DNA of 58,690 nucleotides from Acidobacteriota bacterium (GTDB lineage: Bacteria > Acidobacteriota > Thermoanaerobaculia > Thermoanaerobaculales > Thermoanaerobaculaceae): contig SCRJ01000191.1 in the NCBI GenBank assembly GCA_004298115.1, forward strand, positions 1 through 58,690, written 5' to 3'. The number at the start of each line of letters is the position of its first letter. The stretch's first letter is position 1. A program made the position numbers and the translations under genes. Under the pieces are notes generated by a model. The model was given only the letters and a program-made list of their open reading frames with translations. It was not told where the DNA came from and did no database searches. This document shows, in pieces, positions 50,727 through 58,690 of the stretch.

Positions 50727-52019
50727 ATGGAACGTTCGTCCGTCATCGGCGGGCCCGCCACCGAGCCCCATCGGCGCCGGTCCGCGGCTGCGGCGACCGC
50801 GGCAACCCTCTTCTTCCGCGAGGCGGTGCGGGCGCTCTCCCGGCACAAGACGCGCAGCGGGCTCACCACGCTCGGGATCGCGATCGGCATCGCCGCGGTC
50901 GTCCTCGTGGTCGCGATCGGCAAGGCCGGCTCCGAACGCGCGCTGCAGGCGCTGGCGAACCTGGGGGAGAACTTCGTCTGGATCGAGGCCGGCTCGCGCA
51001 ACGTCAACGGCGTGCGCAGCGGCACCCTCGGCATGAACACGCTCACGGTCGCCGACGCCGAAGCGATTCGCAGCGAGGTGCCGCAAATCGCCCTGGTGTC
51101 GCCGCAGGTGGATGGACACGTCCAGATCATCGCCGGCAACCGCAACTGGGCCACGCATTTCCGCGGCGAGACCCCGGATTATCTGGCGATCAAGCGGTGG
51201 CCGGTGGCGATCGGCTCCTCGTTCTCGCACGACGACGTGGTGCGGGCGGCGGCCAAGGTCCTGCTCGGCGAGACCGTTCGCGAGCAGCTCTTCGGCGAGG
51301 AGAACCCGGTGGGGAAGATCGTCCGCATGCAGGGACAGCTCTTCGAGGTCACCGGCGTGCTCGCGGCCAGGGGCCAGACGCCCCAGGGGTGGGACCAGGA
51401 CGACTGGGTCTTCCTCCCGTACACGGCCGCGCAGCGCCGGCTCCTGCCCCACTTCCAGACCTGGCTCGACGACATCCTCTGCTCGGCGGTGTCGCCCGCG
51501 GCCGTCGAGCCCGCCATCCACCAGGTGCGCGGGCTGCTCCGGGAACGCCACCACATCCGCCAGGGGGCGGACGACGACTTCAACATCCGCCGCCCCGACG
51601 AGATGCTCCAGGCCCAGGTCGCAGCGAGCGACACGCTCGCCAACCTGCTCCTGGCCGTGGCGGCGGTGTCGCTGCTGGTGGGCGGCATCGGCATCATGAA
51701 CGTGATGCTCGCCTCCGTCACGCAACGCACACGCGAGATCGGGGTGCGCCTGGCGGTCGGGGCGCGCGAGTCGGCGATCCGCGTCCAGTTCCTCGGCGAG
51801 GCCGTCGTCTTGAGCCTCATCGGCGGCGTGTTCGGGGTCGCCCTCAGCTTCGTCGGCAAGATCGGCTTCGAGCGCACCTTGGGGTGGCCGATCGCGATCC
51901 CGCCATCCTCGCTGCTCGCCGCCACGCTGGCCGCCGTGACCGTCGGCGTCGTCTTCGGCTACTTCCCGGCCTGGAAGGCCTCGCGGCTCGACCCCATCGC
52001 AGCCCTCCACCACGAGTAG
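50727..52019 (+). CDS. MacB/FtsX-type ABC transporter permease, orphan
   Basis: 430 residues. First membrane helix (LTTLGIAIGIAAVVLVVAIG, about 49-70), a large periplasmic MacB_PCD domain (about 75-290), then three C-terminal helices with the FtsX signature VSLLVGGIGIMNVMLASVTQRTREIGVRLAVGAR. Such permeases work with a MacB/LolD-type ATPase and usually an MFP adaptor, pumping or extracting macrolides, lipoproteins or peptides. Neither partner is adjacent. The N-terminal 30 residues are basic and lack a signal peptide. Confidence 0.92.
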   Translation: MERSSVIGGPATEPHRRRSAAAATAATLFFREAVRALSRHKTRSGLTTLGIAIGIAAVVLVVAIGKAGSERALQALANLGENFVWIEAGSRNVNGVRSGTLGMNTLTVADAEAIRSEVPQIALVSPQVDGHVQIIAGNRNWATHFRGETPDYLAIKRWPVAIGSSFSHDDVVRAAAKVLLGETVREQLFGEENPVGKIVRMQGQLFEVTGVLAARGQTPQGWDQDDWVFLPYTAAQRRLLPHFQTWLDDILCSAVSPAAVEPAIHQVRGLLRERHHIRQGADDDFNIRRPDEMLQAQVAASDTLANLLLAVAAVSLLVGGIGIMNVMLASVTQRTREIGVRLAVGARESAIRVQFLGEAVVLSLIGGVFGVALSFVGKIGFERTLGWPIAIPPSSLLAATLAAVTVGVVFGYFPAWKASRLDPIAALHHE

Positions 52020-52193
52020 ACGGCCGGTAGACCTCCCGGAGCGTGCGGGCGCGCCTCGCCAGGCGGCCTTGACGCCTCCGGCCTCGGCCGGGGTACCATC
52101 GAGGACGCTACGATCACGACCGTTCTGCCCGGCCGCCGGACCTGCGGGCGCTGGCCTCGGCAAGCGCGGGACGGGCATTGAAAGGGAGTCGAA

Positions 52194-54497
52194 ATGGCCA
52201 AGCGTGAGCTGACGATCGGGGCGATTGCCGCAACGGCGCCGGCCGAGAAGGTGACCATCCCGGCCGATGTCCTGACCACCCACGGCGTGATCGTCGGCAT
52301 GACGGGCTCCGGCAAGACGGGCCTGGCCATCGTCATGCTCGAGGAGCTCGCCCGCCAGAAGGTCCCGCTCGTGATCTGCGACCTCAAGGGCGATCTCGCC
52401 GACCTCCTGCTGGCGTTTCCCCACCTGGCGCCGGCCGACTTCGCGCCCTACCTGCCCGCCTCCACCCCGGCCGAGCAGCGCGAGGCCGCCGCGCAGGAGG
52501 CCGCGACGCGCTGGCGCGACGGCTTGACCACGTGGGGGCTCGGCGAGGCCGACATCGCCGCGCTGCGCCGCGCGCTCTCCTGGCAGCTCCTCACGCCCGG
52601 CTCGGGGCTCGCGCCCGTCAACCTGCTGCCTGCTCTCGCGCCGCCGGCCGGGTACGACCCCGATCTCGACCCCGACGCCGCGCGCAATCGGCTCGAAGGC
52701 ACGGCGGCCGGCCTGCTCGCGCTCGTCGATCGCGGCGGCGACCCGCTCTCGAACCGCGACCACGTCCTGGTCACGACCCTGCTCGACGCGGCCTGGCGTG
52801 CCGGCCAGGCCCTCGACCTGCCCGAGCTGATCCGCCGGATCGTCGACCCGCCGGTCGCTCAGTTCGGGGTGCTCGACGCCGAGACGTTCTACCCCCACAA
52901 GGAGCGGCAGGAGCTGGTCCTCGCCTTCAACACCGTGCTCGCGAGCCCGTCGTTCTCGGTCTGGACGCGCGGCGTGCCGCTCGCCGCCGAGCAGCTCATC
53001 GGCCCGCCCGAGGCGCCGAAGGGCACGATCCTCGCCCTCGCTCACCTCGCCGAACGCGAACGGATGTCCTTCCTCACCCTGCTCTTCTCGACGATCCTCT
53101 CGTGGGCGCGCAGCCAGCCCGGCTCGGAGAGCCTGCGCGTCCTGCTCTACCTCGACGAGGTCCAGGGGATCGTGCCGCCGTCCGCGCTGCCGCCGACCAA
53201 GCCGCCGCTGCTCACCTTGCTCAAGCAGGGGCGGGCGTTCGGCGCCGGCGTCCTGCTCGCAACCCAGAACCCCGTCGACCTCGACTACAAGGCGCTGGGC
53301 AACATGGGCCTCAAGCTGATCGGCCGCCTCGACACCGAGAACGACCGCAAGCACGCCCTGCAGGGTCTCGACCTCGGGGAGGGAGATCTCGACGGCACCG
53401 TCGCCGGCCTCAAGCAGCGCGAGTTCCTGCTCGCCGGCGCGCGGGTCGGCGCGCCGCGGGTGATCACCTCGCGCTGGGCGATGTCCTACCTGCGCGGGCC
53501 GCTGACGCTGGCCGAGCTCAAGCCGCTGCTCGCGGCCACCGGCGCGCCGCCGGCACCCCCCGCCGCGGCCCCGGCGGCGAAGGGCGCCGTGTCGCCGGTT
53601 CTTCCCGGCATCGACCAGCTCTTCGGCGCCGGCGAGGGGCTGCGCCCGGCGGTCCTCGTCGAGGCGCGCGTGCTCTACCGCAAGGCCGCGCCCGCGCTGC
53701 AGCGCGAGGTCGACGGCGCCTGGCTCGTTCCGATCACGGACGAGCGCGTCGACTGGCCGCACCTGGCCCAGAAGGAGCTGCCGGCGCTCGACGACGCGCT
53801 GCCCCCGGGATCGACGCTCGCGCCGTTGCCGGGCAACGCGGCCGAGCTGGTGCGCGCCGCGTCGAAGGACTTCGTCCGCGAGATCGCCGCACGGCCGCTC
53901 GGCATCAACTGGCACCGCGCGCTCAAGCTCGTCCAGGAGACCGGAGAAGACGACGTGCAGTTTCGCGAGCGCTGCCTGGAGGCGGCCAAGGCCGATACCC
54001 AGGACAAGGCCGGCCAGGTGCGCGCCCGCTACGAGACGAAGCTCCGCCAGATCGACCAGAAGCTCGGGCGCGAGGAGCTCGAGCTGTCCCGCGACCAGCA
54101 GGAGGTCGCCAACCGCGAGCGCCAGCAGACCGTGACCATGGCGGCCGGCGTCGGTGACGCGCTGTTGCAGGGGCTCGGCGCGCTGCTCGGCGGGCGGCGC
54201 TCGGGGCTGGGAGGCGCCGTGCGCAAGGGCGCGAGCACCTACCGGCAGACCACGGAGAAGGCGCGCATGGCCGACCGCGCCCGCGCCGAGGTCACCGAGT
54301 CCGAGCAACAGATCGCGGCGTTCGAGGCGGAGAAGCAGAACCTCGCGCAAGCGATGCAGCAGGAGATCGACCTTTTGGACGAGCAGGCCAAGCGGCTCGC
54401 CGATCAGATCGAGCCGCTGCCGCTGACCCCCGGCTCGCGCGACATCACCGTCCGCCGCGTTGCCCTCGCCTGGCTGCCGGACGGCGACCTCGCATGA
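52194..54497 (+). CDS. HerA-like DUF87 ATPase with C-terminal coiled coils
   Basis: 767 residues. The N-terminal beta strand region leads into Walker A GMTGSGKT (35-42), then ICDLKGDLADLL (a HerA/DUF87 feature), Walker B LLYLDEVQG (about 315-323), a long loop and the LATQNPVDLDYKALGN motif. The RecA-like core is interrupted by a helical insertion (about 75-250). Residues about 595-640 and 700-745 are charged coiled coils (KLRQIDQKLGREELELS, ESEQQIAAFEAEKQN). HerA-type ATPases translocate DNA with NurA in repair or in defence systems, but there is no NurA or nuclease here. It overlaps the hydrolase gene as ATGA. Predicted promoter boxes TACCAT (52094-52099) and TACGAT (52109-52114) lie upstream. 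Confidence 0.85.
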   Translation: MAKRELTIGAIAATAPAEKVTIPADVLTTHGVIVGMTGSGKTGLAIVMLEELARQKVPLVICDLKGDLADLLLAFPHLAPADFAPYLPASTPAEQREAAAQEAATRWRDGLTTWGLGEADIAALRRALSWQLLTPGSGLAPVNLLPALAPPAGYDPDLDPDAARNRLEGTAAGLLALVDRGGDPLSNRDHVLVTTLLDAAWRAGQALDLPELIRRIVDPPVAQFGVLDAETFYPHKERQELVLAFNTVLASPSFSVWTRGVPLAAEQLIGPPEAPKGTILALAHLAERERMSFLTLLFSTILSWARSQPGSESLRVLLYLDEVQGIVPPSALPPTKPPLLTLLKQGRAFGAGVLLATQNPVDLDYKALGNMGLKLIGRLDTENDRKHALQGLDLGEGDLDGTVAGLKQREFLLAGARVGAPRVITSRWAMSYLRGPLTLAELKPLLAATGAPPAPPAAAPAAKGAVSPVLPGIDQLFGAGEGLRPAVLVEARVLYRKAAPALQREVDGAWLVPITDERVDWPHLAQKELPALDDALPPGSTLAPLPGNAAELVRAASKDFVREIAARPLGINWHRALKLVQETGEDDVQFRERCLEAAKADTQDKAGQVRARYETKLRQIDQKLGREELELSRDQQEVANRERQQTVTMAAGVGDALLQGLGALLGGRRSGLGGAVRKGASTYRQTTEKARMADRARAEVTESEQQIAAFEAEKQNLAQAMQQEIDLLDEQAKRLADQIEPLPLTPGSRDITVRRVALAWLPDGDLA

Positions 54498-55585
54498 GCC
54501 GACCGCGCGCCACGTGTGCGGCCCTCGTCGCCGCGGCGGCGGCGCTCGCTCTGGCCGCGGTCGCGCGCGCCGCCGAGTATCCGGCACCGGTGGCCGGCGA
54601 TTGCGTCCTGCGCGATTTCCACTTCCGCTCCGGCGCGGTCCTGCCCGAGCTGCGCATGCACTACCTGACGCTGGGCACGCCGCGGCGCGACGCGGGCGGC
54701 GGCGTCCGCAACGCCGTGCTGATCCTGCACGGCACCACCGGCAGCAGCGCGCAGTTCCTGCAGCCGATCTTCGCGGGCGAGCTGTTCGGTAAAGGCCAGC
54801 CGCTCGACGCGACCCGGTACTACGTGGTCATCCCCGACAACCTCGGCCACGGCCGCTCGAGCAAACCGAGCGACGGCCTGCGCGCGCGCTTCCCGGAGTA
54901 CGGCTACCTCGACATGGTCGAGGCGCAGTACCGCCTGCTGACCGAGGGCCTGCACGTGAACCACCTGCGCCTGGTGATGGGCACCTCGATGGGCGGGATG
55001 CACACCTGGCTGTGGGGCGAACTCCACCCGCAGTTCATGGACGCGCTCATGCCACTCGCGAGCCTGCCGGCGCAGATCTCGGGGCGCAACCGCGTCTGGC
55101 GGCGCGTCATCGTCGACGCGATCCGCGGCTGCCCGGACTGGGACGACGGCAACTACAGGACCCAGCCGGCCGGGTTGCGGGTCGCGGCCGAGATGCTCTA
55201 CCTCGTGAGCAGCAACTCGGTGCTGCGCATGCGCGAGGCGCCCACCCTGGCCCAGACCGACGAGCTGCTCGACCGCTACGTCGCGCACGCGATGACGACG
55301 CTCGACGCCAACGACGTCCTCTACGCCGTCGCGGCGTCCCGCGACTACGACCCCGGGCCGGAGCTGGGGAAGATCGCGGCGCCGCTGCTCGCCGTCAACT
55401 CCGCCGACGACCTGATCAACCCGCCGGAGCTGGGCGTCCTCGAGCGCCAGATCAAGCGGGTGAAGCGCGGCCAGGCGGTCGTGATCCCCGCCGGCGAGCA
55501 GACCGTCGGCCACGGCAGCCACACCAAGGCGACGCTATGGAAACAGTACCTGGTCCGTTTGCTCCGTGAATCGGACCGGGACTGA
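54494..55585 (+). CDS. Exported alpha/beta hydrolase of the MetX-like class
   Basis: 363 residues; the ATG overlaps the HerA-like gene stop by four bases. Signal peptide about 1-26 (VARAAEYP). Alpha/beta fold with LHGTTGSSAQF (oxyanion strand), the nucleophile Ser in GTSMGGMHTWLW (about 163), the acid Asp in NSADDLINPP (about 302), and the His in TVGHGSHT (about 341). It resembles homoserine O-acetyltransferase-like hydrolases, but the signal peptide argues against a methionine-synthesis role. It acts in the periplasm on an ester of unknown nature. Coupling to a cytoplasmic ATPase is curious. Confidence 0.88.
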   Translation: MSRPRATCAALVAAAAALALAAVARAAEYPAPVAGDCVLRDFHFRSGAVLPELRMHYLTLGTPRRDAGGGVRNAVLILHGTTGSSAQFLQPIFAGELFGKGQPLDATRYYVVIPDNLGHGRSSKPSDGLRARFPEYGYLDMVEAQYRLLTEGLHVNHLRLVMGTSMGGMHTWLWGELHPQFMDALMPLASLPAQISGRNRVWRRVIVDAIRGCPDWDDGNYRTQPAGLRVAAEMLYLVSSNSVLRMREAPTLAQTDELLDRYVAHAMTTLDANDVLYAVAASRDYDPGPELGKIAAPLLAVNSADDLINPPELGVLERQIKRVKRGQAVVIPAGEQTVGHGSHTKATLWKQYLVRLLRESDRD

Positions 55586-55590
55586 GGCGG

Positions 55591-57858
55591 CTACGGCGCC
55601 GCCTTCTCCAGTGCCGCCGTCGCCCGGTCGATCGCCGCGGCCGACGCGGTGAGCGCCTTCGCGGTGCGCGCGATCCCCTCGTCCGCCTCCGGCCAGCGCC
55701 GCAGCTCGATCGCCTCGCGCACCATCGGCACGGTCTTGACGCCGTAGCCGGTGTACATGCCCGGCGCATAGAGGGCGTTCTCGAACCACGGCCGCCCCGG
55801 CAACCCGGCCGGGTCGAGCAGCGCGCGCTCGACGCCCATCAGCGCGGCGTCCACGGTCTCGAAGCCGGCGCCGGCCAGCGCCGCGCCGCCGTTGGCGCGC
55901 GCCTTGGCGACCGCCGCGTCGTAGCGCTCGGCGCTGCCCGCCAGCGTCTCGGCGGCGTTCTCGAGGGGCGCGAAGTTGAGGTGCGGCGGCACCGCCTCGG
56001 CCGGCGGCGGCAGCAGCGGCGCCCTCGGGTCCACGGTCGCCGCGAAGACGCCTTCTTTGAGCTCGAGCTTGCGCTCGCGAGCCTCGTCCCGCTCCTCCTT
56101 CAGCAGCTTCTTGAGCTGATCGAGGTAGCGCGCGACGGTGTCGGCGAGGTTCGTGAACCGGTACGGCAGCAGCTCGGCGTCCGCCAGGCGCATCACCGCG
56201 GTGCCGGTGGTCTGCGCCAGCGCGCGGCCGTAGACGAACGTGGTGTCGCCGAAGTGGGTGTACCAGTAGAAGTCGTCGTAGATCGAGTGGTAGATCCCGC
56301 CCTCGTCCTCGCCGCCGAACCCGAGGGACAGCGACGGGATCCCGAGGTGGTCGAGGAACACCGTGTAGTCGGAGCCGAACCCCAGGGCGCGGAGGCGCAG
56401 GTCGGGGCGCTCCCGGATCTCCTTGCGCTCCTCCGCCGTCTTCGCCTCCGCGATGCGGTGGAGCCGGAGCCGCTGCCACACCGACACCCCCGACTCGGGG
56501 TCGGCGACGTCGCGGGCCACGTCGTTGTAGAACGCCTCGAGCGTGTGTGAGCCCTCCATCTCGAGGTAGCCGCGGCCGTTCGAGTCGGAGTTGAGGTAGG
56601 CAACCGCGTGCTGCGCGAGCTCGGCTGCGTGCGTCTCGGCCCACTCGGTCGAGCCGAGCAGGCCGGGCTCCTCGCCGTCCCAGGCGCAGTAGACGATCGT
56701 GCGCCGCGGCCGCCAACCCTGCTTGAGCAGCTCGCCGAACGCGCGCGCCTCCTCGAGCAGCGCGGCCTGGCCGGAGACCGGGTCCTCGGCGCCGTTGACC
56801 CACGCGTCGTGGTGGTTGCCGCGGATCACCCACTCGTCGGGGGAGGTCGAGCCGGGGATGGTGGCGATGACGTCGTAGACCGGTTTGATGTCCCAGTTCG
56901 ACTTCACCACGAGGTGAACCTGCGCCGCGCCCGGGCCGACGTGGTAGGCGAACGGCAGGGCGCCGCGCCAAGCCTCCGGCGCCATCGGGCCCGCGAGCGC
57001 CGCCAGCAGCGGCCGGGCGTCGCCGTACGAGATCGGCAGCACCGGGATCTTCGTGATCACCGTGACGTCCTTGAGCGGCAGGCGCTTGGCGTCCTTGGTG
57101 GCGCCCACCCCGGGGGTCAGCGGGTCGCCGACGTAGTAGGTGTCCATCACGCTGCCGCGCTGCACCCCCTCGTCCGGACGGAACGGGCCGGCGGGGAACG
57201 CCTCCCCCTCGAAGTAGCCGTCGTCGCGCGGGTCGGAGTAGATCAGGCACCCCACCGCGCCGTGCTCGGCGGCGACCTTCGGCTTGATCCCGCGCCACGA
57301 GTGGCCGTACCGCGCGATCACCACCGCGCCCTTGACCGAGACCCCGAGGCGATCGAGGCGGTCGTAGTCCTCGGGGAGGCCGTAGTTGACGTAGACGAGC
57401 GGGCCGGTCACGTCGCCGTCCGCCGAGTAGGCGTTGTACGTCGGGAGCTGCTCGCCCGTCTGCGCCGAGGTCGGGTCCGCCGCGACCGGCGGCTCCTGCA
57501 ACGTCGCGACGAACTTCGTCGGCGCGGTCATCTCCAGGCGGCGCTCGAGCGGCGTCGGGAACAGCACCTCGAACGTCTCGATCTTGGCCGCGAGCCCGGC
57601 CGCCTTGAACTGCGCCAGGATCCACTCGGCGTTGTCCTTGTCGTACGCCGAGCCGACGGCGTGCGGCCGGGCCGAGAGCCGCTGCACGTCCCCGCGCAGC
57701 CTCGCCGGGTCCGGGATCGCGCGGAACTTCGCCTCCCACTCGCGCTCCACTCGAGCCGCCGCGTCGGAGAACCCAGCCAACCCGGGCTCGCTCACCGGAC
57801 CCGCGCCGAGGGCGACCACGGCCGCCGCCACCACCCCGAACAGCCTCGATCCTCGCAT
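55591..57858 (-). CDS. M28 family metallopeptidase (glutamate carboxypeptidase II-like), exported
   Basis: 755 residues from ATG 57858 (AGGGAGG upstream). Signal peptide about 1-22. A PA domain (about 120-270, with YVNYGLPEDYDRL) precedes the M28 catalytic domain. Di-zinc ligands: His in GNHHDAW, bridging Asp in GAEDPVSG, catalytic Glu pair in WDGEEPGLLGS, Asp in NSDSNGRG and His in YHSIYDDF. A transferrin-receptor-like dimerisation domain ends the protein (about 610-750). It removes acidic or other C-terminal residues from peptides in the periplasm. It converges on the hydrolase gene with a five-base gap. Confidence 0.94.
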   Translation of the reverse strand: MRGSRLFGVVAAAVVALGAGPVSEPGLAGFSDAAARVEREWEAKFRAIPDPARLRGDVQRLSARPHAVGSAYDKDNAEWILAQFKAAGLAAKIETFEVLFPTPLERRLEMTAPTKFVATLQEPPVAADPTSAQTGEQLPTYNAYSADGDVTGPLVYVNYGLPEDYDRLDRLGVSVKGAVVIARYGHSWRGIKPKVAAEHGAVGCLIYSDPRDDGYFEGEAFPAGPFRPDEGVQRGSVMDTYYVGDPLTPGVGATKDAKRLPLKDVTVITKIPVLPISYGDARPLLAALAGPMAPEAWRGALPFAYHVGPGAAQVHLVVKSNWDIKPVYDVIATIPGSTSPDEWVIRGNHHDAWVNGAEDPVSGQAALLEEARAFGELLKQGWRPRRTIVYCAWDGEEPGLLGSTEWAETHAAELAQHAVAYLNSDSNGRGYLEMEGSHTLEAFYNDVARDVADPESGVSVWQRLRLHRIAEAKTAEERKEIRERPDLRLRALGFGSDYTVFLDHLGIPSLSLGFGGEDEGGIYHSIYDDFYWYTHFGDTTFVYGRALAQTTGTAVMRLADAELLPYRFTNLADTVARYLDQLKKLLKEERDEARERKLELKEGVFAATVDPRAPLLPPPAEAVPPHLNFAPLENAAETLAGSAERYDAAVAKARANGGAALAGAGFETVDAALMGVERALLDPAGLPGRPWFENALYAPGMYTGYGVKTVPMVREAIELRRWPEADEGIARTAKALTASAAAIDRATAALEKAAP

Positions 57859-58018
57859 CGGAGCCTCCCTTTCGCGAATGACGGGGGGAAGTATATCGGC
57901 GCTCGGCCGGGGGAGACAGACCTCGTCCTGGGGACCGCCCCACCTGTGGCCGGGCCGACGCCGGAGGCGCGAGGAGCGTGCTCGATGGCTTCAGGCCGCA
58001 TCGGCGCCGGGCGCCGCG

Positions 58019-58677
58019 TCAGCCGCCGGTTGCCGAGCGCCGCAGCAGACGGGGAGCGAGGATGAGCGCCGCGCCGTACGCGGCGAACGAGAGCACGAGC
58101 GTGGCGGGGCGCCCCTGCGGCAGGTCCTGGGCCAGCAGCTTGAGACCGCCGAGCGCGAGCACCGGGTAGACGAGCCAGACCAGCTCGACCCGGCCGGTCC
58201 GCCGGCCCGCCGCGGCGAGTCCGAGGGCCGTGACGGCGAGCACCGCGCTGCGCAGCGTGGCGACCGCGCCCGCGTCCGGCGCGCCGCCGTGCGCGGGGAG
58301 CAGACGGACGCCCGCCAGCACGAGCGCCCCGCCGATCCCGAGCGCCGCCACAACCGCCGCGGCCAGCTCCGGGAGGCGGGCCGGCCACGGGACCTCGCCG
58401 TGCGGCCCGAGCGCCGCGAGCGCCGCGTAGCCGGCGATGGCCGCCGCGAGCGCAACCCAGGCGGGAGGCGGCAACGCCCCCGCGCCCGTCCCCGCCGCCG
58501 CCGCGAACGCCCCCACGGCCGCGCCGAGCAGGCCGGACACCGCGCCCGCCGCGACGAGGTAGACGGCCGCATGCACGCGCATCACCAAGCGCTCGAGCCT
58601 GCACCCGAGCACCGCGCCGGCGACCGCCAGCGCGCCCCACGCCGCGGCGAGCGCCGCCGCTGGCGCCAGCAGCCCGC
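58019..58677 (-). CDS. Polytopic membrane protein (DUF2339-like), N-terminus cut off
   Basis: The frame is open from its stop at 58019 to the right end of the genuine sequence; the N-terminus lies outside the contig. About 219 residues are visible, nearly all Ala/Leu/Gly/Val-rich helices (six or so), with short loops such as LERLVMRVHAAVYLV and HGEVPWPARLPEL. Spacing and the ending LSFAAYGAALILAPRLLRR resemble the C-terminal region of large DUF2339-type membrane proteins. Function unknown. The frame continuing to 58690 includes adapter bases and should not be used. Confidence 0.7.
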
Positions 58678-58690
58678 AGATCGGAAGAGC
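58678..58690 (+). other. Illumina adapter read-through at the contig end
   Basis: The final 13 bases are AGATCGGAAGAGC, identical to the universal TruSeq adapter start. They are not genomic. Confidence 0.95.

Noticed and set aside
49812-54587. 1591-codon open frame on the minus strand
   Set aside because: It covers the PEGA gene only in its last 268 codons; the rest is antisense to the well-supported permease and HerA-like genes and has Arg/Asp/Gly-rich shadow composition.

Overview
The window is a single high-GC (roughly 70 percent) stretch of a bacterial chromosome, probably from a metagenome assembly. Several proteins suggest Acidobacteriota: a VWFA-related protein of the acidobacterial type, a very large TonB-dependent receptor with an N-terminal carboxypeptidase-regulatory-like domain, tandem DUF3857/transglutaminase-like exported proteins, and a pseudo-receiver/PilZ paralogue pair. 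The class cannot be fixed from the sequence. The last 13 bases match the Illumina adapter, so the right end is a contig end with untrimmed adapter. No rRNA, tRNA, CRISPR array, transposase or prophage was seen.

Layout. 1-3300: a truncated exported PIG-L deacetylase (-) diverging from an exported amidase (+). 3300-9100: pseudo-receiver/PilZ protein (-), argS with two odd insertions, a 574-base gene-free block packed with dispersed repeats, an AlaX-type editing protein and a DedA protein. 9180-12330: an exported nine-heme cytochrome c with four PKD repeats, behind a CRP/FNR-like palindrome. 12340-18910: malQ, an orphan family-5 solute-binding lipoprotein, and a TonB receptor behind a good sigma-54 match. 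18950-23940: SpoIIE-type phosphatase (apparent ACG start), a small Cys-rich protein, panE, a threonine/serine dehydratase and the VWFA protein. 23950-29850 (-): FKBP isomerase, DUF2892 protein, SDR, rhomboid protease, Old Yellow Enzyme, HAD 5'-nucleotidase and the second PilZ paralogue. 29965-37350 (+): hybrid histidine kinase with a periplasmic binding domain, then two overlapping transglutaminase-fold proteins of which the second has lost its catalytic Cys. 37369-39290 (-): exported DUF5666 protein and a holin-like membrane protein.

39415-42317 (+) is an ECF-type nickel/cobalt importer, cbiM-cbiQ-cbiO with overlapping genes. A 21-codon leader ORF stops on the GTG start of cbiM, and the ATPase carries a 13-His tail. 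It is followed by a GMC oxidoreductase with a four-Cys cluster. 44153-48854 holds an exported CBM9-like protein, a single-domain response regulator, a second orphan solute-binding lipoprotein, a small six-Cys exported protein and a BaiN-like flavoprotein.

The most notable gene is at 49004-49720 (-): a peroxiredoxin whose peroxidatic residue is encoded by in-frame TGA, followed directly by a perfect hairpin of bacterial SECIS type. This indicates a selenocysteine peroxiredoxin that has also lost the usual C-terminal resolving Cys. The right end carries a Gly-rich PEGA protein, an orphan MacB-like permease, a HerA-like ATPase overlapping an exported alpha/beta hydrolase, an M28 peptidase and a truncated membrane protein.
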